From contig FMBT01000392.1 of NCBI GenBank assembly GCA_900095095.1, positions 62,001 to 126,000 of the forward strand: 64,000 bases of DNA, given 5' to 3'. Origin of the DNA: Fragilariopsis cylindrus CCMP1102 (lineage: Eukaryota; Bacillariophyta; Bacillariophyceae; Bacillariales; Bacillariaceae). The position numbers were made by a program, and so were the translations under genes. This document shows, one piece after another, positions 45,732 through 57,387 of this stretch (positions within the stretch are counted from its first letter, which is position 1; every line of letters begins with the position of its first letter). Under the pieces are notes generated by a model. It saw nothing but the letters and a program-made list of their open reading frames with translations, did no database searches and had not been told where the DNA came from.

Positions 45732-46765
45732 TTAGCACATCTTATGGTCTCCATCAACTATTGTGTCAGAAAGAGATAATTCTGACGCCGCAGCTGCTAA
45801 TGCTGCAGACGAAGCGATATCAGATCCTTCCCTGTTGGTTGTTACCGACATCTTTCGAGGACAATCATGAATGGACTCAAAGGCTTCGTTTCCAGTTGCT
45901 GTTGACTGCTGCGAATCATCCGGCATCACGGAGAGTGGAATTGGCTGTCCTTCATCACAATGTCCTACATCATTATCATCATCATTATCATCATCACCAT
46001 TATCGACGCGTCCTTCGTTGTTATCGGCGTGTCCTTCGTCATCGTCGTCAATGCCATCGCCAATGCCATCATTGTCGTCGTCAAGATTCTTAGGTGAATT
46101 CGTGTAGTTTTCGTCATTCATCTCGCTCTTATCTTCCATCGTCTGTTTGAATGTATTGTGGTGTGGCGTATGAATATCACTGTTCGGATTCGTCACAGCA
46201 TGATTGCGTACAAAACGATCGTTTTCCTGTGCATCCATAGTAAGTTGTTGTTGTTGTTGTTGTTGCTTCATCATATGTTGTTGCTGATTCATCATATTTT
46301 CACCATATTGGTCGATTCCGAGGGAATTAGATGCTTGCATCGTCCCTGTTGCTCCACAGCCTGCTGCTGCCATCATATTATTATTATTATTATTAGATCG
46401 AGGTTGTTGATACTGTTTATACATCATCATTCTAGCAGCTTGCCGTTTTTTCATCATCATCATTTTCATCAGCATCGCTTGTTTTCTCATCATCTCTTGT
46501 TGCTGTTGCCTCGTACTCATATTGGTATGTGCATGTGGATACGTGTGTATATTATTATTTCCAGATTGGGCTTTCGTCGTATTTAATATATAGGCATTTT
46601 GAATAGCTCGTCGTTTCATAGCCATGTGCATCTGTGCTTGTGCTTGCAGGTAGTTAAGACTAGTGGGCACGGGGCTGTTAATATTCATAATGTTACCTCC
46701 CAACGACGTCGTTGCCATGTTAGGTCGCTGATGTGGGTACATTCCCATCATAGTAGAAGGCATAA

Positions 46766-46802
<37 letters not shown>

Positions 46803-47681
46803 GCTGTTGTTATTATTATGTCTTTGGTGATTTGAAGCTGCAGCACTACTAGCACTTGTAGACGCCCCCATCATTACATTTCCCACCTCCATGCGTTGTA
46901 GGTAGGGAAGAACACCATCAGTTCTCTCCCGTAGACACTGCGAAGCTTTGGCCTGTGATCTCTTTTCTGTCACTTCACGCCAAACGTAGGGACGGTATTT
47001 TGGGGTTGCAGTATCAATATCAATATCAATATTATTAGATCCGGTTGTTGTTGATGTTGTTGATGTTGTTGTTGTTGTTGTTGTTAGAGCTTTGTCAACC
47101 CTCCGAAGGAATCTACCAGGTGGCGATTGGTTACGCCACATCTTAACAACAAGTTTTGATACCCATGGTTTATCATTTTTGCCACAAGCCAAATACTGGA
47201 TCTTATAACGGCTCACTAACTTTCGAAAGTTGACATTTCCCTGATGGTTGGAAGACCATCCACCACGTCCCAGGATGATATCGTTATCGCCAGGTTCTTC
47301 GATTTCCTCTTCTCCTTCGATCCAGTCGCATTTGTTGTTGTTGTTGTTGTTGTCTTCATCCTTTTTAAAAACGGTGGTAGAACCATGCTTGACGACGACA
47401 GCTTCTTGTTCGTAGGTGACACCTAATCCTGCATGGGCCGAATCATGAAAAGACATATCTTCATTATGATAATTTCGACGTTTAATACTTGGATCAACAT
47501 TGTCTTGTTGATACGACATTAAATTACAGATCTTCTTTGAACCAGCTGCTTCTGAATCATCCACGATCCAGTCGCATTTGTTGTTGTTGTCGGAAGCGTT
47601 GCCTCCATCCTTATCATCATCATCCTCATCATTGTTATCGCCGCTGTTACAATTAGCAATATGAATCGAATCCTTCTCCAT
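45732..47681 (-). CDS. DUF6824 (stramenopile-specific) protein, Asn/Met/Gln-rich
   Basis: Single exon, 649 residues. The DUF6824 domain covers about 133-255: NDIILGRGGWSSNHQGNVNFR, KIQYLACGKNDKPWVSKLVVKMWRNQSPPGRFLRRVD and WREVTEKRSQAKASQCLRE. The family is expanded in diatoms and its LGRGG..NHxGN signature is clear; its biochemical role is not established, although the compact basic domain beside long Asn, Gln and Met runs recalls a transcriptional regulator. NNNKCDWI occurs twice (about 32-39 and 114-121). The coding frame continues past the TAA into protein-like sequence, so the true 3' end is uncertain. The next gene starts head-to-head at 48340. Confidence 0.8.
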
Positions 47682-48339
47682 CTCTTTGATATGGATCTAA
47701 ATTACTGGTACCGGTATGATAATTGATAAATAATGTAAGAAGTATATGTGCTACTTTAATCTTACTATATTCCGTTTCTTCTGGTCTACAGTCGAGAGAG
47801 GCAGGATTCTTAACGAATTATTCCTTCAAATTCGTTTGTCTTTGACAAAGTGGCAAGTGGGTATATTGGATGGAGCGATACGGTACTTTGTGCATGACTT
47901 CATTATTCTTATGTAAAAGTACAGTAAGGAATGATGCTGTTGTTCTTTATTTATCATGCGCGCGCGATGAAAATAATATAAAAGGCAAATGCCAAAAAAA
48001 GGGCGCGCCATTATATTTCCGGCGGGAACTTCCTCACATTATCAATTGTATAGTATACAGTATTGTTTCAATCTAAAGTACTGTACTAGTTTCAAGGGTT
48101 TGAGGGTGTACTACTGTAGATTCTAAATTCTATACCCATAAAATCATCATAATCCCGTAATATATTCCTTCTACCAACTTTCCCAAAATTTAAAAAAAAC
48201 ATGACACATGACAAATGACATATGACATATGACAAACGACAATGAACTGATAATCTATCTGATAATAAGCCCGAGCATATAAGTACCAGTAGGCCCCACA
48301 ATATCTTGATAAGCAACAACAAACATAGAATAACGAAGA
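47682..48339. promoter_or_regulatory. Divergent promoter region, DUF6824 / SPOUT protein
   Basis: A 658-base gap between head-to-head genes. It has a GCGCGCGC block (47959-47966), a GGCGCGCC site (48002-48009), a TACTGTAC block (48079-48086) and a row of ATGACA(T/A)ATGACA repeats (about 48200-48240). Confidence 0.45.
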
Positions 48340-49959
48340 ATGACTTGCACACATATAATGAATCCAGGAATTGGAGAGCGTTTAGAGAAGGATACTTCTT
48401 GTTTTGAATCTTATGGATTTACGTTTCACAGAGATACTACTTGTAGTAATAGTAGCAGTAATGAGCAAAACAATAATGATAATAGTAATTATCATGGTAT
48501 CTTTCATTCAATTGATGATCCAATTATACCTTTCGCCAGTTTATATATTCAAGTTTCTACTGTATCATTGATTGCGTCCATCGGTCCATATTTACGTACT
48601 CTGGTACGATTGTGCGTACATCCTATAAATCCAAGGTCACTACAAGCCATTGTAGTGATTGGCGATGAGGTTGAAAGGAAGATGACGAAGAAGAAGAAGA
48701 AAAACAACAACAATGACGATGACGCTAGCAGATCCATTGCCCATGCGATACATATGTTGATTCGAAATAGTATGGGAGCAGCATTGTTTCTTAATTTACA
48801 TGTGGTATTGCCTACAGGGACAAGTCGTGAGAAGGTACTAGAAAAAATGGAACAAAATGATGATGGTTGTTACGAATATCCATCTGTGGTTGTACACGAA
48901 CATGAACATAAATATGAACATGAAAATAAATATGAACATGAACATGACTCAGACAGCTCCATCATCAGAAGTAACGGTGGTGATTATAATAGTATGATAG
49001 GATCGAAGCAACCTTTTATTATTGACTTGGGACTTGTACAGGAATCGGATGGTGTACCTCCATCGATAAACAAACCACTTTCACACGATTGTCTTCATAG
49101 ATTCGATCCGATACGACATTTCTTATCTTTGCAAGTAACAACTCGCATGTGTACAATCCGTCTAACTCCACTGATATATCATCTATCTCAACGATTATTG
49201 TTACTAGTAGAGCAGAACCACGACGAAAGAATAACAGCACCATCCGCATCATCGTCATCATCAGAAGGAGAAGAAGAAGAAGAAGAAGAAGAAGAAGGAA
49301 TACCAATAATATTATCAAAATCAGAACAACAACCACAAAAAAATCATCAACATCAACCTATGATATTGGTTTGTTTGGAGAAAATATCCAATCTGTATCG
49401 TGTACTAATGCTTGTGCGGGATTATGGTGGTATTGAAACCATCGGACGGCAACTTGTAGTGGTGTGTAAACTTGATTCAACAGTGGAACGTTTTCGATTA
49501 GAAGCTATCAATTTTATATCCAAAAACTTTTTAAAACAAAAAAAGGAGAAATCCTGTAGTAGTCATGCCAACAAAAACGAAGACGAAGACGAAGACGAAG
49601 ACGAAGACGAATCATTACTATCATCATCATCATTGTATTTTCCACGTGTAGTGTCGATCGAAGAAGCAAGGGAACTGATAGTCAAAGATATTATTGATAG
49701 CTCGTGTTCATCCTCGTCTTCTTTTCCTGACATAATTGGATTCGATTTACATGAAAACGCTATGACATTGAGTGGAAACAATAAAGATGCAAAACGTATT
49801 CTTGAATCTGCTAGAGCCGTTATATTGGGTTATGAAAGCGATGGGATACCACAGCCGATAAATGAAATTATTTCCCACTATGTACAAATTCAATCAAGAA
49901 CGAGTATCAATATTGTTGCTGCTTTTTCGATTGTTCTGCATGCAATCATGGCACAATGA
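48340..49959 (+). CDS. Divergent SpoU/TrmH-type (SPOUT) RNA methyltransferase-like protein
   Basis: Single exon, 539 residues. The N-terminal 330 residues contain an IASIGPYLRTLVRLCVHPINPRS segment and many insertions (poly-Glu, an EHEHKYEH repeat). The C-terminal SPOUT domain is recognisable from motif 2 AVILGYESDGIPQPINEI (about 488-505) and motif 3 VQIQSRTSINIVAAFSIVLHAIM (about 510-536), where SINIVAA corresponds to the usual SLNVSVA knot sequence. Motif 1 is present as LEKISNLYRVLMLVRDYGG; the catalytic Arg position is kept but the usual NxG glycines are not. SpoU enzymes 2'-O-methylate tRNA or rRNA. By inference an RNA methyltransferase or an inactive relative. Confidence 0.7.
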   Translation: MTCTHIMNPGIGERLEKDTSCFESYGFTFHRDTTCSNSSSNEQNNNDNSNYHGIFHSIDDPIIPFASLYIQVSTVSLIASIGPYLRTLVRLCVHPINPRSLQAIVVIGDEVERKMTKKKKKNNNNDDDASRSIAHAIHMLIRNSMGAALFLNLHVVLPTGTSREKVLEKMEQNDDGCYEYPSVVVHEHEHKYEHENKYEHEHDSDSSIIRSNGGDYNSMIGSKQPFIIDLGLVQESDGVPPSINKPLSHDCLHRFDPIRHFLSLQVTTRMCTIRLTPLIYHLSQRLLLLVEQNHDERITAPSASSSSSEGEEEEEEEEEGIPIILSKSEQQPQKNHQHQPMILVCLEKISNLYRVLMLVRDYGGIETIGRQLVVVCKLDSTVERFRLEAINFISKNFLKQKKEKSCSSHANKNEDEDEDEDEDESLLSSSSLYFPRVVSIEEARELIVKDIIDSSCSSSSSFPDIIGFDLHENAMTLSGNNKDAKRILESARAVILGYESDGIPQPINEIISHYVQIQSRTSINIVAAFSIVLHAIMAQ

Positions 49960-51086
49960 ATTCACACACACACATACACACATACTCACACACACATTTT
50001 TGTGGCAAGCATAGACATTCCCCACCCACTAAGTTATGGACCAACTTGTAATAAACTATACTCTCATAAAAGTTGTTTCTGTTCATATTATATACATTTC
50101 TACTGTATCCATCCATGGTCTATTTTATTTGACTCATATGATAGGATCAATGCGGCCCTTCAATTCATATGGAAATTAGGATATGGAAAAAAGTATGCAT
50201 TCAAATAGAAAATGCATGCATTGATCATGACATTGTGTACCTTTTCTGGATAGAGAGTATGTGTTTTTAGATAACTCCCCTGAACAAACTGTTCCGTAAT
50301 GTACCCTAGGGATTTACTAGTAGTGGAGAATGAAAGTATTTATAATGGTAAACTAGATATTGGTAGATATGCTACATTATACATTGAATTGTGATATAGT
50401 GTATGTATAATACAAGAGCTATATCCAACTGTGACTGACAGATAGTATAGTCCCGGTACATGGCATATTATAAAATTGTACCATACTTATCTGATAGTTC
50501 ACTATATGGAAAGAATTTTTCCTACTCCATCCTCATAGACAGGAATATCATTAGTCCATTGATATTGGTCTGTATTTTGATAAGGTGCTGATATATAATA
50601 ATGTCATTCCACGCAAATAACCAAAGAAGCTCAATATGATTTGGTCCTGTATATGTACTATCTTTTTTTGGTTTAGGTGATGGCATTAATTCACACTATT
50701 TTTTCATACCGGTACTGTTATGACGTCATCTTCGGCCAATTTGATGTTGTTGTTCAAAAACATCCTAAAATGAAGCTACTATTGTGAAATTGGAATGAAG
50801 TCAGAAGGAATGAAGAAGGAAGTTTGACTTGGGGGATCCGAGCGATTTATTCTATTATATTTCTCGATTTTTTTTACAGTGTCATTGTGTCGTCGTGCGC
50901 CATTGGATATTAATGGTCGAGAGATACGACTGAGGGATGGGATGATGTAACGACGATAGCGAGAAAGATCCAGGATCTAAAAATAATCAGCACGAACCGG
51001 TATAATACCGTATGAATGATGAATGTAGAACGCGTTATAATACACTTTTCGCCTTCTCGATTGATTGATTCAATCTCACATTCGAC
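49960..51086. other. Intergenic, 1.1 kb
   Basis: An ACACACAC-type run follows the SPOUT stop (49961-49997). Otherwise AT-rich, with no frame or structure I can support. The last 100 bases before 51087 are presumed promoter. Confidence 0.5.
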
Positions 51087-53044
51087 ATGAGGAGTACATT
51101 TATCCCAACATTCCTACTTACAACATCATTCCGCACTCCCTTCACCGTCAGCTCCTTTTGCATACCTTCGTCGTTTTTCAAATCCTCCAAAGTCCATAAC
51201 GTAAAAACTCAAATCAAAATGTCATCAACAGAAATCGATAAGCAGAACGAAAAAAACTTAATTCTGGTAGTCGGTAGTGCGAACCAAGATTTGACTAGTA
51301 CTTCGGATGTTTTACCCACGCTTGGCGAGACTATAATGGGAAAGGATTTCGCAATTGCATGTGGCGGAAAAGGAGCAAACCAAGCCGTAGCAGCAGCGTC
51401 ACTAGGAATGGCACCGGTTGCAATGGTAACTAGAGTCGGTGACGATTTATTTGGAAGAAACCTTCTGGATAACTTTCGACGCGTTGGGGTGAATTATTTT
51501 AGTGAAGCAGAAACTGTACTCAATGCAACACCGTCGGGAGTTGCCAGTATTGTGGTCGACGCAAAATCCGGTGACAATCAAATTATAGTAACTCCGGGAG
51601 CCAATTACAAATTGACGCAAGAGGACGTGCGACAGAAAATTATGGATATAAAACCATCCCAAGTTTTGGTCCAGCTAGAAATCCTACCAAGAGTTGCATT
51701 TGAGGCCCTAAAAGCGGGAAAAGATGTTGGAGCGACGACAATTTTAAACAGCGCTCCGGCTCCTTTTGGATGGAGTTTAGAAGAACCCGAGATGCAATTC
51801 TATAAATACGTTGATATTCTCATATTAAACGAGACCGAGTTGGAAAAGGTGGCATACAACGGTAAAGAATCAGGTGACGAAGAGACTCTTGCAAAGTCAC
51901 TGATAACGAAAGGGGTTGGGAATGCTGTGATTGTGACGTTAGGAGCTAGGGGAGCGATGATTGTCGAAAAGAATGATCAAGGAGGAATTGAGACCGTCAT
52001 CGTCGATGCTCCCGAGGATCTTCCAGCACGAAAGCTTCCTGTTAAAAACACGGTTGGGGCAGGAGACTCTTTTTGTGGAGCATTAGCAGCCTATCGATCG
52101 ACTGGCCTCTCTCTAGCAGATGCTGCCAGATATGCATGCGGAGTAGCGAGCATGACTATTCGAAAGGATGGAGCACAAACTTCATATCCACTTTATGACG
52201 AGTTACCGGATTGTCTGAAACTGAAAGATAGGCCTGCAAAACGTTCAAAGACATCGCTTAAACCTATCATCACTTTTGTAACCGGAAACAAGAAAAAACT
52301 GGAAGAAGTAAAACAGATCCTTTCTTCTTCGGAAGGGGATGCTGCGTTTGAGTTAACTAACGTTAAGCTGGATTTACCCGGTGAGTCATTCTTCTCGATC
52401 TCCAATACCACAGATACTTTTTTCCATTCGTATTTTGACTTCTCACTTTCATTCTTTCTCCTCTATGCCAGAACTGCAAGGAGATCCAGTTGAAATTGCG
52501 ACAGAAAAATGTCGCCTGGCTGCAGAGAAAGTAAAGGGTGCTGTGTTTACCGAAGACACGTCTCTTTGCTTCAATGCTCTCAATGGACTACCCGGGTGAG
52601 CCATTCTTCTCGATCTTCAATACCACAAACACCTTTTTGTTCTTGTTCTTTCATTCGTATTTTGACTTCTCACTTTCATTATCTCTCCGCTATGCGAAAT
52701 CTAAAAATAGACCTTACATTAAGTGGTTCTTAGATAATTGCGGTCATACAGGGTTGAACAAAATGTTAGATGGCTTCGAAGATCGGACTGCATACGCCCA
52801 AACAATTGTGGCTTATACAACTGGTCCCGATGCAGAAATTCATGTTTTCGATGGTAGAACCGACGGGAAAATCGTGACGGCTCGCGGTCCAACTGACTTT
52901 GGCTGGGATCCTGTATTCGAACCTAATGAGGGTCATGGAAAGACCTACGCAGAAATGAGCAAGGATTTCAAAAACACTATTAGTCATAGGGGTCGTTCGT
53001 TTGAAAAGTTTCGAACCTTTTTACATGAAAGCTTAAAGTCGTAA
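51087..53044 (+). CDS. Ribokinase-family kinase fused to ITPase (Ham1) pyrophosphatase
   Basis: Exons 51087-52380, 52472-52595 and 52711-53044 give 583 residues; junctions LDLP-E-LQGDP and NGLPG-PYIKWF rebuild the ITPase family. Residues about 58-380 are a pfkB/ribokinase domain: [24 protein letters not shown], and [13 protein letters not shown] with catalytic Asp327. Residues about 393-583 are an inosine triphosphate pyrophosphatase: [41 protein letters not shown] and [11 protein letters not shown]. The kinase phosphorylates a ribose or nucleoside; the ITPase hydrolyses ITP, XTP and dITP to monophosphates. The N-terminal 45 residues are basic and Ser/Phe-rich and may target an organelle; MSSTEID (Met45) is an alternative start. 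Both introns are nearly the same sequence. Confidence 0.92.
52381..52471 (+). repeat. Intron 1 of kinase-ITPase gene, copy of intron 2
   Basis: A 91-base GTGAGT..GCCAG intron, phase 1. The first 32 bases differ from intron 2 at only about three positions, and 28 consecutive bases in the 3' half (starting ATTCGTATTTTGACTTCTCA) are identical. Similarity begins a few bases upstream in the exon (TACCCG in both). Confidence 0.9.
52596..52710 (+). repeat. Intron 2 of kinase-ITPase gene, copy of intron 1
   Basis: A 115-base GTGAGC..AATAG intron, phase 2. Compared with intron 1 it has a T-rich insertion in the middle and a different 3' end after CTATGC (GAAATCTAAAAATAG in place of CAG). Confidence 0.9.
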
Positions 53045-54253
53045 TAAAAGAAAGATCATCTACTTGCTAGCATAAGACTGCCAGGGAAGCCAAAGCGATA
53101 TATTGTTATCTCAGATCTACGAAATGAAGCACGATAGTACATGTATGTTGTTGTATGAATAACTCAAATTAATTTTAAACTATTATCGCTTCGTCCACAC
53201 TATACTTTTATCAAACTGATTCAGAAATTTAGGGGTCAGGTGTGAGTAATCTATTTTTGGTTACAAACACAAACACCTCATTATGTACCATCGAAACGTA
53301 AGACAACGCTTCATGGATCACGGAGTGTTGGAATTTCAATCGGTACTTTAACGAACAAAATGAGAAATTATCCATTTCCTATGCTATTGTAAGGATGTTG
53401 CTAATAATGTAAAAAGTGAAGTAAGAGATGATCAGAAGTCACTGGGTGCTTTTACTGGTACTTGTATCATCTTCATATTAGCAAATAATTTTAGATTTAT
53501 TTGTTTTATATTATTCTTAATGTACTACTGGGTGTTTCATTTTGGGAGAGCTGTGCTAGCTAGTCTACTCTTCTCTTCTCATTTTGACGAAACTTACATA
53601 TACCAGACTAATATAAGAGGAAAAAGAAGATTACTCCTGCCCAAGGGACAAGGTGTTTGTGGGAGTGATGCTATTTTCTGCAACAAGAAGGAGACGACTA
53701 CAGAGGTAGGTGTGGCCTCATTTTCTATTATTGGTGGTATGTTTTGACGTGTTTTTATAGGATTTTAAACACATTATATCATAATGCCTGTAAACTTAAG
53801 ACGACATCTTAATTCCAGAAACAACTGAGTCCCTTCCAATAACTTACTCTTACAATATAGGTGAGCTTGCTATTAGTTTATTGTAGTTTTCACATAAAGT
53901 GAACGGTTGACGTAAGGGCCGGTTTCTGTGTTTTTTATAACGGGTGTGAACAACATAATCCGGCGTCCGTCCACCCATCGGCCACAAAGGAAATTAAGCC
54001 ATCACTTTTATTTTCTATCCATCACAACACATCAATCCAGCAGCTACTATAATAGTACAAGTAACTAGAGCAAGGGAGTGTGCCAAGATAACGACGACGA
54101 CCATAAATACAATATAGTATTTCAACACGGCTAGAAATAATTGGAATTTTCACCATAGACATCGACATCTATCACATCTGCCCAACACATTTTCCTGTAC
54201 GAAGTAATACTAATAAGTACATAATAGAAAAGAAAAAGAAAAATTGCCATATA
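53045..54253. other. Intergenic, 1.2 kb
   Basis: No supported gene. A 75-codon frame at 53520-53747 (FGRAVLASLLFSS.. KGQGVCGSDAIFCNKKE) is not recognised and lacks context; it could be another decayed fragment. Upstream of 54254 is an A-rich leader. Confidence 0.45.
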
Positions 54254-55808
54254 ATGACGATGTGTTCACGAAGTATAGTTCAGCGGAGTAGCACAGCAGT
54301 TGCTTTATTTTGGATTTTCTTCAATAGCAGTACACATGCATTCTCTGGTCAAAATCAATTGCCTGCTGCGGCTTCCACCAATCCACTACAACAACAATTA
54401 TTGACGAAAACGACAACTACTACGACATCATCATCATCATGCTTGTGGCTGGTCCCTCCCCCTGGTTCAGGTTATGCTGGTCCAGAATTAGAAATCAATG
54501 AAATGCCTGATACGTATGATCCTATGATGGAATATCCAGGAACGATGCGACCTGGACGGACACCCGAAAATATGCCTTTTCATGATTTACCAATTGGTGA
54601 TGATGATCCAGATCCAGTACCGTGGCCACATTTTCAACAAATTGAGGTATGTATGATGTATACTGTCATACAAGTAGTACTGAATATATTGTGATTTTTT
54701 TTCTCTCTTGCTCTTCCTTTTTGTGTATTCGTTCTACTTTATTCTAATTTCGAAACCCTTTTTGTTGTTTATCCATTCAGTGGCATCATCGATGGGCGCC
54801 ACCACATCCTCATCCAATACCAATGGAAGATTTTATTGAACAACAGGGCCGATGGTACGTTCGCAGCAAAATAAATAGAAGTTCTTTCTTACTTTAGATA
54901 CTATGTTCTTTTGTTTTTTTTAACTCTTTTCGGGTTCCATCTCACTCACACATACTCGCACTCATCCAATCAAACAAACACAATATTAATAATGAAATGC
55001 CAGGGCGACACCGGAAATGGAAGCAGAAATGAGAGCGGGAAGTCGTCGGGCCTCGAGGACACGACGAGAAATGGAAGAAGAGCAAAAGAGAGACACACTT
55101 ATTATGGATGATGACGACGACGATGATGATATGGCAGAGGAATTACCGCAGGACTTAGGTGAGGGTATGTTCGGACAATTGGGTTCAACTGATGACGCAA
55201 AGATTATTGCGGATGCAACCTCCCCAGAAATGATGGATAAGGAAAAAGAAACTAAATCGGCAGATGACGAAGAAGATGGAGAAGATGATGCTGGTCTCGA
55301 TGACTTCTTATTAGATCTAGGATTGGATTCATTGGGTGACGATGACGATGATGATGATGATTCAGGCATCGTGGACGATGATGACGACGACGACGATGAT
55401 GATGACGACGATACAGCTATCGTGAACGTTGAAGAAAGTGCAGACGAATTTGTAGATGACGTAGAACCAAGTAGAGTTTCAATTAAAGTCCCTACTAAGA
55501 AATCATCACCGGGGATAACACGGGGATTAGAAGATGTCATGTTAATTGATGACGACGACGATGATAACTCTACAGAAGAAGAGAGTGCCAATCCCGACGT
55601 TACAGCTTCGATTGATGTCGACGATGATGATGATCTAGAACTTGGATTAGACGAAGACGATGACTTAGATGATTCCATGGAAGTACCATTAGAGGACGAC
55701 TTCGACGATAGCAACGAACTAGAGGGTGAGAACTTTTTTGATGACGGAGGATTTGATTATGACGATGGAGATGGAGGAGGGGATTTCGATGGCGGTGGTT
55801 TTGATTGA
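54254..55808 (+). CDS. Acidic protein with plastid leader and Trp/Pro/His-rich core
   Basis: Three exons, 54254-54646, 54781-54854 and 55004-55808 (introns GTATGT..TTCAG and GTACGT..GCCAG, phases 0 and 2), give 423 residues. A signal peptide ends STHAFSGQ, a plastid A-F motif. The conserved-looking part spans the junctions: PWPHFQQIE-WHHRWAPPHPHPIPMEDF, IEQQGRW-ATPEMEAEMRAGSRRAS. The rest (about 205-423) is strongly acidic: runs of Asp/Glu ending in a Gly/Asp/Phe tail. I do not recognise the family. An acidic plastid protein of this kind could be a nucleoid, transcription or assembly factor, but that is speculation. Confidence 0.7.
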
Positions 55809-55876
55809 TCAAATTTTACATCTTAATTTGCTTTATTATAATTTATACATAAATAGTATTTATGATATTACGAAAT

Positions 55877-57387
55877 TTATAGTTCACCAATATAATCACT
55901 ACTCAATGTTTCCATGGCCTCAAGATCAGTTGAGTCCAAAAATACTGGACTAGTCAATAGTCTTGATAGCTCTTCAATATGACCTTTTTTACTAGATCGT
56001 GGAATGACACTAACAAATTCCGAGTAGAGAGAGAGAGAGAGAAAAGAAAGAAACGGGATATTAATTTATGCTGGTCCACAAGATCAGTTATTACATAAAT
56101 TTTAGCAGATACTCCATATCCTGATTTTGACGTACCTCATATCATTTTGCAAAGCCCAACTCAGTACAACCTCAGCAACACTTCTTGAATGTTTTTCGGC
56201 AATATGAGCGACAACGGTTGAAGTCAATACGGGATTCTCTGGAACGTTTCTGTGTTGGGTACCTAAAGTTGAATATGAAACAAACTCAATATTGTACTCT
56301 AGACAGAGTTCTCTCAGCTCACGAGATGTATCAATTGGGTCACTGTGAGCCTGTACAGCATCCGGTAATCGAGGAGTTGGGTTGTTCTCTCCACCTTCGA
56401 TACGCTCATTTACAAATTGAATGATATCCAATAGCTCATTAGGATGGATATTAGACAAGCCTATTCGCTTTGATGTGTAATCTAGACCAACAACGGCTTC
56501 CATGGCTTTCCACGCATCACGTAAATCCAATGTTGATGGTGGATTATCACATCTTGGATGCCATCCTAAGTTAAATTATTAGGTTTAAGTTACACAAAGA
56601 TAATCACAAGCAACAAAACAGAAAAATGTCAGGAATAAGAATGAGATACACAATATAACAGTAGCAAGTCTTGAACAAAGCATGCCCGTGCGATACATCG
56701 TCGTAAAAGTAAATCACCTTTCCAGCATTGTGGTGCATGTATATAGTAGACATCTAACGGGAACGGGACTCCTTCCTGTGATTCTTCCGGATAAATATCT
56801 TCGCACGATCCTACAAGTTCTTGTCGACTATTAGAGGCATGGAGACGGATATCGGAGAAAGATGTCAACGACCAGGGTGGTATCTTAGTAGAAATTTCAA
56901 GATTATCACAATTTAAATCCTTTTTGGTAAAAAAATCGGTCAGAGATCTTCCTACTTCACCCTGATCGTACCACCATTCAGCTGTTACATATCGTTCCCA
57001 TGGAAATTATAAAAGGAAAAGAAGAAAAAAACAGCGACGATGATTGATGATAAGTCAGTCAGTCGTCACAACAACAACTAAAGCACGAATATATAAAATA
57101 TGTATGACACGCACCTTCTGCCGTATCGAATTTTCTAAAGCCGGATTCCAAAGCCATTGTAACTACATCGTACGTGTTTCCTCCCAGTGCCCTACAATTA
57201 TGACGAAGCAACAGCATGACACCATTAAGTTAGATCTCATACGAAAAGAAGAAGAAAAGCATGCGGTGTTATATAACAGCATCACATTGATGAATATAAA
57301 ATTCAAATAAAAGAAGAGGAATTAGACTCACGCAGTCCCAAATCCAACGCCGATGGAGGAATTTGAAAGTTGCCATGCATAGCTCAT
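55877..57387 (-). CDS. Aldo/keto reductase, five exons
   Basis: Exons 57387-57332, 57191-57115, 56981-56718, 56565-56136 and 56009-55877; every junction has GT..AG and the sum, 960 bases, gives 319 residues. Cofactor and catalytic marks: GVGFGTAALGG, KFDTAEAEWWYDQGEVGRSL (Asp and Tyr of the tetrad), STKIPPW (Lys), YYIHAPQCWKG (His), then IGLSNIHPNEL, QAHSDPID, and SVIPRSSKKGHIEE at the C-terminus, the NADPH phosphate-binding segment. AKRs reduce aldehydes and ketones with NADPH; the substrate cannot be told. An upstream exon (57863-57772) with a hydrophobic N-terminus could splice in frame to 57392 and would add a leader; not included. It ends 68 bases from the convergent acidic-protein gene. 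Confidence 0.9.

Noticed and set aside
53520-53747. 75-codon plus-strand frame with several Cys
   Set aside because: No family match, no splice partners and no conserved context; at most a decayed fragment.
54986-55714. 242-codon minus-strand Ser-rich frame
   Set aside because: Antisense of the GAT/GAC repeats of the acidic plastid-type protein.
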